64,000 nucleotides of DNA from SLFH01 sp050486265 (GCA_050486265.1 JBJHCY010000009.1:43781-107780), one strand, 5' to 3'; counted from the stretch's first letter, positions 8,556 through 16,499 are shown. Made by a program: numbers and translations. Notes: a model not told the origin generated them from the sequence alone.

Positions 8556-9074
8556 TCAGAGGTATCGAGCCCTGGGATCGATGCGGCAGGCGTTGCGCTG
8601 GCGCGAGGCCTCGATCGCCGCGGTTTCGCGTCCCAGGTCTTCGAGGCTTTCCTGGCCGGCGCGGCGTTGGATCAGCTCGAAAAGCGTGCGCTCCTCCCAG
8701 CGGATGTGGCGTTCGAGGCGTTCGCCGATCTCGCGGAGCCCGCGCGGGTCGGGGTCGGTCTGGCGCCGGAGCTCGCGGGCGTCGGCGGCGTCGGCCTCGA
8801 TCTCGCGGTGCTCTTCGAGCAGGCGTCTGCGTTCGGGCTCGGGGACAAGGTCACCCATGCGTTCGATGAGCAGTCGTTCTTCATCGCGGAAGTGCGGGAC
8901 GATCTCCCGCTCCCACGCGTCGAGAAAACCCGCGAGCGCCTCGTGGCGCTGGACGCGGTCGCCCGAGGCCGACTTGATCAGCCGCCGGGCGTGGACGAGG
9001 CCGTTGTAGTGGTCGCGGCTGAAGGGCGCGAGGGCTTCGTGGCGCTCGATCGGAGGATTGACGAAGTTCGCCAT
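8556..9074 (-). CDS. Hemerythrin-like di-iron protein
   Basis: A 172-residue all-helical protein with the hemerythrin ligand pattern: H22 in SRDHYNGL, H61 and E65 in PHFRDEERLL, H89 in EEHREIE, and H123 with E127/E128 in ERHIRWEERTLFE. Such proteins bind O2 or NO at a di-iron site and often accompany nitrosative-stress genes. Its ATG overlaps the stop of the upstream Rrf2 gene (TGATG), so the two are translationally coupled. The frame continues upstream through the Rrf2 gene to 9746, but that part is a shadow. Ligand assignment is by pattern, not alignment. Confidence 0.85.
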   Translation of the reverse strand: MANFVNPPIERHEALAPFSRDHYNGLVHARRLIKSASGDRVQRHEALAGFLDAWEREIVPHFRDEERLLIERMGDLVPEPERRRLLEEHREIEADAADARELRRQTDPDPRGLREIGERLERHIRWEERTLFELIQRRAGQESLEDLGRETAAIEASRQRNACRIDPRARYL

Positions 9075-9568
9075 CACGCGCCGCCCTTCTTCGTGCTCCC
9101 GTTGCTGGATGGAGATTCCGGGGGCCGGCGCTCGATCGTCAGGGCGCTGCAGAGCGGCTTGGAAGGCGAGGGGTCTTCCATGAGCTCGGCGATCCGTGAG
9201 CTGGCGAAGCTCTCCTCGATCTGGGCGTAGGCGTCGTCGATGCGTCGGTGCATCGGGCAGAGGTTCGGGCCGTGGGACTCGATGCCCAGGGGGCAGGTGC
9301 GGATGCGTTCGATGGGGTCGATGGCGTTGATGATGTCCAGGACGGTGAGGTCGGCGGGGTCTTTGAGCAGGGTGAACCCGCCGTTGCTCCCGCGCTGGGC
9401 GGAGAGGACGCCCGCTTTGGTGAGGGCCTGGAGGACCTTGACGAGATAGCCCGGTGCGGCCTTGGTGGCCTCGGCGATCTCGCGGACCTTCTGGGTCTCG
9501 TCGGGACGCTGGGCGAGCCAGAGGACCGCCCGCAGCCCGTACTCGCACGCTTCTGACATCAGTTTCAT
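9074..9568 (-). CDS. NsrR-like Rrf2-family regulator
   Basis: A 164-residue Rrf2 protein: MKLMSEACEYGLRAVLWLAQ, recognition helix region and AQRGSNGGFTLL wing are clear. Cys92, Cys104 and Cys140 (TCPLGIESHGPNLCPMH, KPLCS) match the Fe-S cluster positions of the family; Cys8 is extra. GGAGG lies nine bases before the ATG. It is divergent from a RIC-type repair gene and coupled to a hemerythrin gene, which is the usual setting of NO-responsive NsrR. It is clearly a paralogue of the regulator at 7936-8424. NO sensing is inference. Confidence 0.88.
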   Translation of the reverse strand: MKLMSEACEYGLRAVLWLAQRPDETQKVREIAEATKAAPGYLVKVLQALTKAGVLSAQRGSNGGFTLLKDPADLTVLDIINAIDPIERIRTCPLGIESHGPNLCPMHRRIDDAYAQIEESFASSRIAELMEDPSPSKPLCSALTIERRPPESPSSNGSTKKGGA

Positions 9569-9646
9569 GCCCGAGAACCTCCGGTCTGTTCGGCGCGATT
9601 TCCTTGTGCGCCGGCTGGACGGAAGGGTATGATCGGCCTAGAAACA

Positions 9647-9678
9647 AATCAAGTATGCTTGAAAGCACGAATACTCGA
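9647..9678. promoter_or_regulatory. Operator candidate between Rrf2 regulator and RIC gene
   Basis: Bases 9652-9675 form an inverted repeat AGTAT-N-C-N-TG / CA-N-G-N-ATACT with nine of twelve positions symmetric, extended by TC/GA at 9649-9650 and 9677-9678. On the minus strand it overlaps a TTGATT -35 box (9652-9647), which sits 17 bases from TACCCT. Symmetry, length and A/T-rich arms fit an Rrf2 dimer site; a repressor here would control both divergent genes. Confidence 0.5.
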
Positions 9679-9720
9679 TAATCTGAGCGGACCACCCGCC
9701 AGCAACACCGGAGCAGAGCC

Positions 9721-10455
9721 ATGCAGACACGGATCGATCCGAGCACGACGGTCGGGCAGTTGGTCGCCGAACGGCCGGCGAGGTCGCGAGTGTTCGAGGC
9801 GTTGCGGATCGACTACTGCTGCGGGGGTAAGCAGCCTCTCGAAGAGGCCTGCCGCCAGCGGAACCTGGTGACCGAGACTGTGGTCGATCTGCTTCTGGCG
9901 ATGGAGGCGAGAAACAACGAAGTGTTGGAGCCGGATCCGTCCGACATGACGCTGACAGAACTGGCCGACCACATCGAGCAGACGCACCACGCCGAGCTTC
10001 GGATCGAGCTGCCCCGGCTGGGGCGGCTGGTCGAGAAGGTGCGCGACGCGCACGGCGATTCCGAGCCACGGCTGCACCGCGTCTTCGAGGCGTTCAACGC
10101 GCTGCGTGACGAGCTCTCGAGCCACATGGTCAAGGAGGAGCGTGTGCTCTTCCCGATTCTCCGACGCATGGAGTCGTCGGCCTCGCTCGGCGCGCAGCAG
10201 TGCGGCTCGATCGCCGGCCCGATCAGACAGATGGAGGCCGAGCACGACGAGGCGGGCTCGGCGCTCGAGGTGCTGCGCGAGGCGACCGACGGGTTTACGC
10301 CGCCGGATGGCGCGTGCAACTCGTGGCGCGCGATGCTCGACGGGCTGGCGTGGCTGGAGCGGGATATGCACCGGCACATCCACAAGGAGAACAACATTCT
10401 CTTTCCGCGGGCGCTGGAACTCGAGTCATCGCAGCAGCGCCGAACACCGGACTGA
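9721..10455 (+). CDS. RIC-type di-iron iron-sulfur cluster repair protein (YtfE/ScdA/NorA family)
   Basis: A 244-residue cytoplasmic protein that repairs nitrosated or oxidised Fe-S clusters. Residues 1-55 are the ScdA_N domain with the CC pair at 33-34 in RIDYCCGGKQPLEEAC. The rest is a hemerythrin-like domain with ligands in HIEQTHHAEL, SSHMVKEERVLFP, MEAEHDEAG and HRHIHKENNILFP. GGAG lies seven bases before the ATG. It is divergent from the NsrR-like gene and shares its control region, as expected for a NO-induced repair gene. Confidence 0.92.
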   Translation: MQTRIDPSTTVGQLVAERPARSRVFEALRIDYCCGGKQPLEEACRQRNLVTETVVDLLLAMEARNNEVLEPDPSDMTLTELADHIEQTHHAELRIELPRLGRLVEKVRDAHGDSEPRLHRVFEAFNALRDELSSHMVKEERVLFPILRRMESSASLGAQQCGSIAGPIRQMEAEHDEAGSALEVLREATDGFTPPDGACNSWRAMLDGLAWLERDMHRHIHKENNILFPRALELESSQQRRTPD

Positions 10456-10506
10456 CTTCGACCTGAGAACGCACTCTGATCGCAAAGGGGAAATCGGACA
10501 TCGACG

Positions 10507-11535
10507 ATGAATCCTACTGACGGAACAGCACGGTCGGAGATGGCGGGCTGGACGCCGCGGCGCGTGGGTGTGGTCGGCGCGGGCGCGATGGGGATCGGGC
10601 TGGCCGCGATGCTCGGGCAGGCGCTGCCTGTTACGATCGTCGCGCGCGATCCTGAAAAGGCTGAAGCGATCCGGCGCGACGGCGCAGGCGTGACGGGGGG
10701 CGTCGAGGCGTCGTCGATGCCCAATGTGGTCTCGCGCGTCGCGGATCTGGGCGAGGCTGGCCCGCTCAGCGCGATCTTTGTGGCGACAAAGACCACCGCG
10801 ATCGACGCGGTCGCCCGCGAGCTGGCGCCGGTGCTCGACGCGCTGGGCGACGGGCCGCCATCGCCGTTTGTCGTGAGCTTTCAGAACGGGATCGAGCCGG
10901 GGCGGCATCTGATCGAGCGTCTGCGCGACCCGCGCGTGCTGCGGATGGTGCTCAACTACGGCGCGCGGATGGAGGACGACGGTCGCGTTCGCATCGTGCA
11001 CCAGCACCCGCCCCACCACATCGGCTGCCTGCGTCCTGAGTACATGCCGGTCTGCCGAAGCATCGCGGCGCTGCTCAGCGGGTGCGGGCTGAAGACCGAG
11101 GCGACCGACGACATCGAGCCCCTGGTCTGGCGGAAGGGGCTGATCAACGCCGCGGCGAACCCGGTGGCGGCCCTGACCGACGCTTCGGTGGGTGAGGTGC
11201 TCGATTCGCCGGCGCGGGCGATCGTCGAGAAGCTGCTCGCCGAGGGGCTGGCGGTCGCCTCGGCGGAGGGGATCGACCTGGGGCCGGACGCGGAGGCGTC
11301 GCTCTGGCGCGCGATCGAGGCGGCCCGGGCGCACACGCCGAGCATGGTCGAAGACATCCGGAGCGGTCGCGAGAGCGAGGTGGGCCAGCTCAACCGCCAG
11401 GTGATCGCCCACGCCGAGCGGGTGGGCGTGCAGACGCCCTCGCACGAGACGGTGGCGGCGTTGATCGACGCGTTCGACTGGCGCGTCTTCCAGCGAGGAT
11501 CGGGGGCCCGGCGGCGCGTGCTCAGCAGCGCCTGA
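10507..11535 (+). CDS. panE: 2-dehydropantoate 2-reductase family protein (PanE-like)
   Basis: Ketopantoate reductase makes pantoate with NADPH in coenzyme A synthesis. The 342-residue protein has the Rossmann motif RVGVVGAGAMGIGLA near residues 19-33, KTTAIDAV after the second strand, FQNGIEP, the catalytic-Lys region WRKGLINAAANPVAALTD, and PSMVEDIRSGRESEVGQLN, all family features. The length is a little above the usual 300. It is followed closely by pdxH, so the pair may share an operon of vitamin cofactor genes. Paralogues of this family act on other substrates, so the exact reaction is likely but not certain. Confidence 0.82.
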   Translation: MNPTDGTARSEMAGWTPRRVGVVGAGAMGIGLAAMLGQALPVTIVARDPEKAEAIRRDGAGVTGGVEASSMPNVVSRVADLGEAGPLSAIFVATKTTAIDAVARELAPVLDALGDGPPSPFVVSFQNGIEPGRHLIERLRDPRVLRMVLNYGARMEDDGRVRIVHQHPPHHIGCLRPEYMPVCRSIAALLSGCGLKTEATDDIEPLVWRKGLINAAANPVAALTDASVGEVLDSPARAIVEKLLAEGLAVASAEGIDLGPDAEASLWRAIEAARAHTPSMVEDIRSGRESEVGQLNRQVIAHAERVGVQTPSHETVAALIDAFDWRVFQRGSGARRRVLSSA

Positions 11536-11554
11536 GACAGTGAGAAACAGCACC

Positions 11555-12256
11555 ATGCGAGACAACGCCGCAACAGAACAGGACCGCAGCGATCCGGCCG
11601 ACACCGGGCGCATCATCGGCGCGCTGACGGACATGCTCGCGTGCAACGACCTGCCCGACCCGGCGCCGGCGGATCCGATGCCGCTGCTGCTGGCGTGGTA
11701 CGAGGACGCTCGCAAGAGTGAGCGTTACGAGGATTTTAGCGCGATGACGCTGGCGACCGCGACGCCGGACGGGCTGCCCTCGGCGCGGATCGTGCTTTGC
11801 AAGGCGATCGAGCCCGAGACGCCGGCGCTGGTTTTTTACACGAGCTACACGAGCCGCAAGGGCGAGGAGCTCGAGGCCAACCCGCACGCCGCGGCTGTTT
11901 TCCACTGGCCCCACGCCCGGCGCCAGGCGCGGATCGAAGGCCGCGTGCGCCGGACAACGCCCGAGGAGAGCGACGCGTACTTCAAGACGCGTCCGCTGCT
12001 CTCGCGGATCGGGGCCGCGGCGAGCCGCCAGAGCGCCGCGATCGGCTCCAGACAGGATCTGATCGCCGAGGCGGTGCGGACGGCCCGGCGGACGCTGACC
12101 GGCCAGGAACTCAAGCGGCCGGACAATTGGGGCGGGTACCGGATCATCCCCGACCGCGTCGAACTCTGGTCGGCCCGGACGGGACGCCTGCACGACCGCG
12201 TGCTCTGGACCCGCTCGGGCGAGGGAAGCTGGACGGCACGGCGCCTGAGCGCCTGA
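11555..12256 (+). CDS. pdxH: Pyridoxamine 5'-phosphate oxidase
   Basis: FMN enzyme that oxidises pyridoxine/pyridoxamine phosphate to PLP. The 233-residue protein shows the family blocks in order: PSARIVLCKAI (FMN binding), FYTSYTSRKGEELEANP, RQARIEGRVRRTTPEESDAYF, LSRIGAAASRQS and the C-terminal RPDNWGGYRIIPDRVELW followed by GRLHDRVLW. The usual C-terminal Leu-Xaa-Pro is replaced by RRLSA. A GTG at 11540 would add five residues; I take the ATG at 11555, neither has a strong ribosome site. PLP supply links loosely to the PLP-dependent desulfurases and phosphorylase in the window. Confidence 0.93.
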   Translation: MRDNAATEQDRSDPADTGRIIGALTDMLACNDLPDPAPADPMPLLLAWYEDARKSERYEDFSAMTLATATPDGLPSARIVLCKAIEPETPALVFYTSYTSRKGEELEANPHAAAVFHWPHARRQARIEGRVRRTTPEESDAYFKTRPLLSRIGAAASRQSAAIGSRQDLIAEAVRTARRTLTGQELKRPDNWGGYRIIPDRVELWSARTGRLHDRVLWTRSGEGSWTARRLSA

Positions 12257-12268
12257 GTACCCTGCGCC

Positions 12269-12754
12269 ATGAAAGCGATCGTCTTTGCCGTGCTCGCCGG
12301 GCTGTGCTGGGGAATCGGCGAGGTGGTGACCCGCGCGGTGCTGCACTCCAAGGAGGTCGGGCCGCTGGCCGCGATCGCGGTGCGCTCGACGGTGGCGCTC
12401 CCGTTGATCTGGCTTGCGTACCTCGGGGCGGTGCATGTGTTCGCCTCGCCTTCAGAGCCGCAGCGCTGGGCGTCGACGGCTTCGGCGGGGACATGGGCGA
12501 AGCTGGTGCTCGGCTCGGGGCTTGTGGCGGGAGCCGCGGCGATGATCTTCTTCTATGTCGCGCTGAGCCTGGGCGAAGTCTCGCGGGTCAAGCCCGTCGC
12601 GTTCGCCCTCGCGCCGGCGACGGCGGTCGTGCTCGGCTGGCTCGCGCTGGGCGAAACGATGACCCTCCGCAAGGCGGCGGCGGTGCTGCTGATCCTGATC
12701 GGGATCTACCTGCTCAGCACGGCGCCGCAGAAGGTTGGGGTGGCGGCGGGGTGA
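12269..12754 (+). CDS. EamA/DMT-family membrane protein, half-size
   Basis: A 161-residue integral membrane protein with about five hydrophobic segments. The start MKAIVFAVLAGLCWGIGEVVTRAVL and the end FALAPATAVVLGWLALGETMTLRKAAAVLLILIGIYLL are hallmarks of the EamA drug/metabolite transporter domain, which full-length members carry twice. Only one copy is present, so it would act as a dimer. Substrate unknown. It lies 12 bases after pdxH and probably closes that operon. Confidence 0.8.
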   Translation: MKAIVFAVLAGLCWGIGEVVTRAVLHSKEVGPLAAIAVRSTVALPLIWLAYLGAVHVFASPSEPQRWASTASAGTWAKLVLGSGLVAGAAAMIFFYVALSLGEVSRVKPVAFALAPATAVVLGWLALGETMTLRKAAAVLLILIGIYLLSTAPQKVGVAAG

Positions 12755-12826
12755 GAGAGAGATTTCACGACCTGAGAGAGATCTGTAGAACTGGCAGTTC
12801 GCCCGCCGGTGTCGCCGTCCTGAACG

Positions 12827-13594
12827 CTACATCACACGCCCTAACCGAGCTTCGCTTGCATACTCGATCAGACTTCGAGGCGGCTTCCGCTCGTCCAAGA
12901 ATCGATCGACTACACCCTGCAGAACCTTCACACGGCTCGACTCCTCGTCGAGATAGCCGATCGCGTGCCCGATGGCGTGCAGCGCGCTCAGGCGGCAAGC
13001 GTCGGAACTGCAACGCATGAGGATCGACTCGACAACGGACACGCCGCGATTGAACGCGTGTTCCGGGCCGCCTTCCGGCAGCGCGACATGGCCGAACCAA
13101 TTCATTTCCCAGGCCATAAAGACCGCGCCTTCGACATGCGAACCCGCCCCTACCCAAGATGACGGATCTCTGCCTGCTTCAAGCGCCTCGTTCTGCTTCT
13201 TCATGCAGATCGGGTCGAACAGATCCGTGAACAGCGTGACAACAGCCTTGATGCACCGATCTCTGAGCGTCTCGGGCACCATCTGTTCATCGCCGACAGC
13301 GGCGAAGTAGTCCACGGATCCGAGCACAAACCAGATCGCATCGGCGATCTGCGCGTCAGAGTATCGATCAGCAATGAACGACGGAGACTCAAAGAGGCGA
13401 ATCAAGTGCTCCGTCAGCGTTACTGCGTCGATGCAATCAACGAATTCAGCCTCACGCGCCTCGATCACTGCCTGCGGGTCTTTGCTCTCTCCGGCAAAGT
13501 CGGCGTGGCCATGCACGAAGCAGTACTCGACCCAGGCGTCGAAGTTCGGGTGGGTGCGGGGTTCGGGCTGGTGATCTGGCTCGTTTTCGGTCAT
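12827..13594 (-). CDS. Unrecognised protein, paralogue 1 of three in tandem
   Basis: A 255-residue soluble protein I cannot assign. It shares a clear pattern with the next two genes: FDAWVEYCFVHGHADF...SKDP at residues 18-45, LTEHLIRLFESPSFIADRYSDAQIA, an aromatic YF after FVLGS, LRDRCIKAVVTLFTDLFDPIC, and near the C-terminus a block ALPEGGPEHAFNRGVSVVESILMRCSSDACRLSAL split by variable loops. The conserved Cys residues (in YCF, RC, DPIC, RCSSDAC) could bind metal or form a core. No signal peptide or membrane segment. Codon use looks less GC-biased than its neighbours, hinting at separate ancestry. Last gene of the trio, 34 bases after paralogue 2. Confidence 0.75.
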   Translation of the reverse strand: MTENEPDHQPEPRTHPNFDAWVEYCFVHGHADFAGESKDPQAVIEAREAEFVDCIDAVTLTEHLIRLFESPSFIADRYSDAQIADAIWFVLGSVDYFAAVGDEQMVPETLRDRCIKAVVTLFTDLFDPICMKKQNEALEAGRDPSSWVGAGSHVEGAVFMAWEMNWFGHVALPEGGPEHAFNRGVSVVESILMRCSSDACRLSALHAIGHAIGYLDEESSRVKVLQGVVDRFLDERKPPRSLIEYASEARLGRVM

Positions 13595-13628
13595 TGCTTT
13601 CTCTGCGGCGCGGGACCTGTCGCCTGCA

Positions 13629-14384
13629 CTACCAGGCGTCGCCAGTCCGGGCGTCCCGGGCGTATTGGGCCAGCCAGCGGGGCGGCTCGGACTCTTTCAG
13701 AAAGCGGTCGATGGCCTGTTGCAGACGCGCGATCCTCGGCTTCGGGCGGCGCAACACGCAGATCGCTTTGCCGAGCATGTATAGCGCGCTGATCCTGCAC
13801 GCACTGGCGCTGCAGCATGTCAGGACCTCCTCGAAAACCCAGACGCCCCGCTCGAACGCCTCGTCGGTTCCCTCCAGCGGCAGCACCGCGTAGCACGAGC
13901 AGTCGTTCTCCCAGAGCCCGTAGATCTCGCGATCGAGCTTCGGAAACTGCTCGATCGCTTCTGAGATCTTGCCCTTGCCGAAGCCGGAATCCTTCGGCCC
14001 CTTCCCGCAGACCCGGTCGAGCAGATCCGTGTACAGCGTCACGACGCTCCGGAAGCACCGGTCCCGCGCCGCCTCGTCAACCCGCTCATCCAGCACGCGG
14101 TAGAAGTAGTAGGACTGGATGCCGAAAAGGAAATGCACGCCAGCGGCGATCTGCCCGTCTGAAAACCGCTCTGCAACGACTCCCGGAGACTTGAAGAGCC
14201 GGGTCATGTGCTGGGTGAGCAGAACCGGGTCGATCGTCTGCACAAACTCGAACCGGCGCGACCGCTTCTGCGGATCCTTGCTGCTCTGCCAGAAGTCAAA
14301 ATCGCCCTGCTCAAAGCAGTATTTGAACCAGGCGTGGAACGCCGGGCGGCTGTGCTGCTCAAAGTAGACGGGCTCCTCAAACAC
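13629..14384 (-). CDS. Unrecognised protein, paralogue 2 of three in tandem
   Basis: A 251-residue soluble protein with the same architecture as its neighbours: FHAWFKYCFEQGDFDFW..SKDP, LLTQHMTRLFKSPGVVAERFSDGQIAAGVHFLFG, ARDRCFRSVVTLYTDLLDRVC, ENDCSCYAVLPLEG, FERGVWVFEEVLTCCSASACRISALYMLG and a basic C-terminal tail. It is closer to paralogue 1 than to paralogue 3. No known domain recognised. Tandem diverged copies on one strand suggest either gene-family expansion for partner specificity (as in immunity-gene arrays) or a structural role; both are guesses. Confidence 0.75.
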   Translation of the reverse strand: MFEEPVYFEQHSRPAFHAWFKYCFEQGDFDFWQSSKDPQKRSRRFEFVQTIDPVLLTQHMTRLFKSPGVVAERFSDGQIAAGVHFLFGIQSYYFYRVLDERVDEAARDRCFRSVVTLYTDLLDRVCGKGPKDSGFGKGKISEAIEQFPKLDREIYGLWENDCSCYAVLPLEGTDEAFERGVWVFEEVLTCCSASACRISALYMLGKAICVLRRPKPRIARLQQAIDRFLKESEPPRWLAQYARDARTGDAW

Positions 14385-14424
14385 GCGGTGATGATAGCTC
14401 GGGACGCGCAGGGGGTTCGCTGAT

Positions 14425-14459
14425 CTGAGACACTGGCGGACAAGCCGCCAGTGTCTCAG
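14425..14459. repeat. Palindrome copy A, 15-bp perfect stem
   Basis: A perfect hairpin CTGAGACACTGGCGG, loop ACAAG, then the complement. Its inner 23 bases (CACTGGCGG-N5-CCGCCAGTG) recur at 15205, 15259, 46426 and 46692. It begins two bases beyond the stop of paralogue 3 on the minus strand but has no T run here, so it may act as an mRNA 3' stabiliser rather than a terminator. Confidence 0.9.
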
Positions 14460-14461
14460 GT

Positions 14462-15157
14462 CTAGCGATCAAACAGATCTGGAGCCCGATCGCGGACCTC
14501 CCGCGGGAGATCGCCGCGGCCAAGCAACGCCTTGAAAGCCCCGCGCAGCCGTCGGCGGCGGCCGCTCGATTCCGCGTTGGCCAGCAGACCCTCGCGGACG
14601 CCCTCGACGCCGCTGAGCAGGCACGCCGCGCTGCGGCAGCTCTTCAGCACGCCCTCGATCACGGACAGACCCGCCTCGAACTCGGCGTCGGTCGCGTGCT
14701 GCGGCATCGCGACCGCGTCGAAGCCGCTGTCCCAGATGTCGATCACCGCCTGCTCGATCGAATCTGGCGTGCGCTCGGCTTTCCCTTCGGCCTCGCGCCG
14801 GAGGCAGACGGGGTCGAACAGCTCGGTGAACATCCGAAGCGACGCGCGGACGCAGCGGCCGATCAGCTCGGGCGGCGCCTCGGTCTTCATGCCGATGAAG
14901 TACTCAGAGGGCGTGCCGAAGATGTAGCGCACACCGCCGGCGAGTTGATCGTCGGTGAAACGGCCTGAGAGGATCGCGGGCGACTCGAACAGCCGCAGGA
15001 TGTGCTCGCCGATTCGCGGCGAGTAGCCCTCGAACCTGGCGATGCGGTCATCCGCGGCGTCGGGATCGGGGCTGCGCCCATGAAAATCGTCGAAGCCTTG
15101 GGTGAAGCAGTAGTCGAGCCATCCTTCGAATGCCTGTGTTTCCTGAGCGGCGGTCAC
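14462..15157 (-). CDS. Unrecognised protein, paralogue 3 of three in tandem
   Basis: A 231-residue soluble protein, first gene of the trio. It keeps the family blocks FEGWLDYCFTQGFDDFHGRSPDP, IGEHILRLFESPAILSGRFTDDQLAGGVRYIFG, IGRCVRASLRMFTELFDPVC, IDIWDSGFDAVAMPQ, and FEAGLSVIEGVLKSCRSAAC. The C-terminal half is the most diverged of the three. I start at GTG 15157, with AAGGA eight to nine bases upstream; the frame stays open to 15271 but that part is the translated palindrome repeat. Function unknown. Confidence 0.75.
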   Translation of the reverse strand: MTAAQETQAFEGWLDYCFTQGFDDFHGRSPDPDAADDRIARFEGYSPRIGEHILRLFESPAILSGRFTDDQLAGGVRYIFGTPSEYFIGMKTEAPPELIGRCVRASLRMFTELFDPVCLRREAEGKAERTPDSIEQAVIDIWDSGFDAVAMPQHATDAEFEAGLSVIEGVLKSCRSAACLLSGVEGVREGLLANAESSGRRRRLRGAFKALLGRGDLPREVRDRAPDLFDR

Positions 15158-15199
15158 CCGGGCGTTCCTTCGGTGTTTCAGACCGGACACGCATGATTT

Positions 15200-15286
15200 T
15201 GTGGCACTGGCGGCTTGTCCGCCAGTGGGCTTGGCCAGACGGAGTATCTGCAAAAAAACACTGGCGGACAAGCCGCCAGTGCCACA
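15200..15286. repeat. Palindrome copies B and C as a 28-bp inverted pair
   Basis: Copy B (15200-15227) and copy C (15259-15286) are exact reverse complements over 28 bases, separated by 31 bases. Each holds the 23-base palindrome CACTGGCGG-N5-CCGCCAGTG with a TGTGG/CCACA extension on one side. On the minus strand copy C is followed by seven T (15258-15252), directly downstream of the hppD stop at 15318, so it very likely terminates hppD transcription. Confidence 0.9.
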
Positions 15287-15317
15287 GGTCTTTGGATCAG
15301 ATGTTGTTGGGCGGGCC

Positions 15318-16499
15318 TTACAGGTTCCCGCGGCGCTCCTGCTCCTTCTCCAGCGCCTCGAACAGGGCCTTGAAGTTGCCCTTGCCGAAGCTCTGGCTGC
15401 CGCGACGGCAGATGATCTCGAAGAAGAGGGTCGGGCGGTCCTGCAGCGGCTTGGTGAACAGCTGGAGGAGGTAGCCCTCGTCGTCGGCGTCGACCAGCAC
15501 GCCGAGGTCGCGGATCTTCTCGTGGTCTTCCTTGACCTCCCAGCCCATGGCGCTCACGCGGTCCCACACCTCGTCGTAGTAGGTGTCTGGAATCTGGAGG
15601 AAGTCGACGCCGCGCCCGCGGAGCTCGGCGACCGAGTGCAGCTCGTCGTCGGTCCGCAGGGCGAGGTGCTGGACGCCGGGGGTCATGTCGTGCCATTCGA
15701 GGTATTCGAGGATCTGGCTCTTCTTTTTGCCCTCGGCGGGCTCGTTGATGGGCATCTTGATGAGGTTGTTGCCCGATGCCATCACCTTGCTCATGAGGGC
15801 GGAGTGCTCGGTCGAGATGTCCTTGTCGTCGAAGTGCTTGAACATCTTGAACTCGAGGACATCCTCGTACCACTTCACCCAGTGGTTCATCTTGCCCTCT
15901 TCGACATTGCCGACGCAGTGGTCGACATACTTCAGGCCGCAGGGGTGCTTGGCGTTGTAGTCGTTGAGCGCAAAGGGGCCGAACGCGCGGAACTTCGGGG
16001 CGAACGCCTCGCCCTTCTTGACGCGGTCGAGCGCGTACGCGCCCTTGCGGCTCACGAACGAGTGCACCGCCCGCCCGTAGGCCTTGATCCCGGCCATGGT
16101 GACGCTGCCGTGCTCGTCGGCGTAGGTGACCGGCTCGTACGCGGCCTCTCCGCCGTTGGCGACGGCGCGCTCGAAGGCGGCCTCGGCGTCGAAGACGGTC
16201 ATCGCGATGTCTTTGACGCCGTCGCCGAAGCGCCGGACCTCTTCCTGCGCCGGATGGTCGGCCGAGAGGCCGGTGGTGAGCAGCAGGCGGATGTTGCCCT
16301 GGGTGAGCAGGTACGAGGCCTCGTCGCGGCTGCCTGTGGTCAGGTCGGCGACCTGATCGACCCTGAAGCCGAAGGTGTGGGCGTAGAAGTAGGCGGCCTG
16401 CTTGGCGTTGCCGACATAGAACCGGACATGGTCCACATCGATCAGGCTCAGCGGATCGGTCGCGGTCTCGCGGCTGGTGCTGGTCGAGGCGGTGGTCAT
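15318..16499 (-). CDS. hppD: 4-hydroxyphenylpyruvate dioxygenase
   Basis: Fe(II) enzyme of tyrosine breakdown, converting 4-hydroxyphenylpyruvate to homogentisate. The 393-residue protein has two vicinal-oxygen-chelate halves; the iron ligands are H194 (YVDHCVGN), H278 (GVQHLALRT) and E361 (LFFEIICRRG). The C-terminal FGKGNFKALFEALEKEQERRGNL is typical. The ATG at 16499 has GGAGAG six bases upstream. No homogentisate dioxygenase gene lies nearby, so the rest of the pathway must be elsewhere, or the product feeds tocopherol/quinone-like or pigment synthesis. A repeat-derived hairpin with a T7 tract follows the stop. Confidence 0.95.
   Translation of the reverse strand: MTTASTSTSRETATDPLSLIDVDHVRFYVGNAKQAAYFYAHTFGFRVDQVADLTTGSRDEASYLLTQGNIRLLLTTGLSADHPAQEEVRRFGDGVKDIAMTVFDAEAAFERAVANGGEAAYEPVTYADEHGSVTMAGIKAYGRAVHSFVSRKGAYALDRVKKGEAFAPKFRAFGPFALNDYNAKHPCGLKYVDHCVGNVEEGKMNHWVKWYEDVLEFKMFKHFDDKDISTEHSALMSKVMASGNNLIKMPINEPAEGKKKSQILEYLEWHDMTPGVQHLALRTDDELHSVAELRGRGVDFLQIPDTYYDEVWDRVSAMGWEVKEDHEKIRDLGVLVDADDEGYLLQLFTKPLQDRPTLFFEIICRRGSQSFGKGNFKALFEALEKEQERRGNL

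Noticed and set aside
9075..9746. N-terminal extension of the hemerythrin protein
   Set aside because: It overlaps the Rrf2 gene in another frame and reads as Arg/His/Pro-rich shadow; the family starts at the ATG at 9074.
15158..15271. Longer start for paralogue 3
   Set aside because: The added residues are translated palindrome repeat; GTG 15157 has a ribosome site.
14425..15286. CRISPR array
   Set aside because: Repeats are palindromes in varying orientation with irregular spacing, and no cas gene is present.
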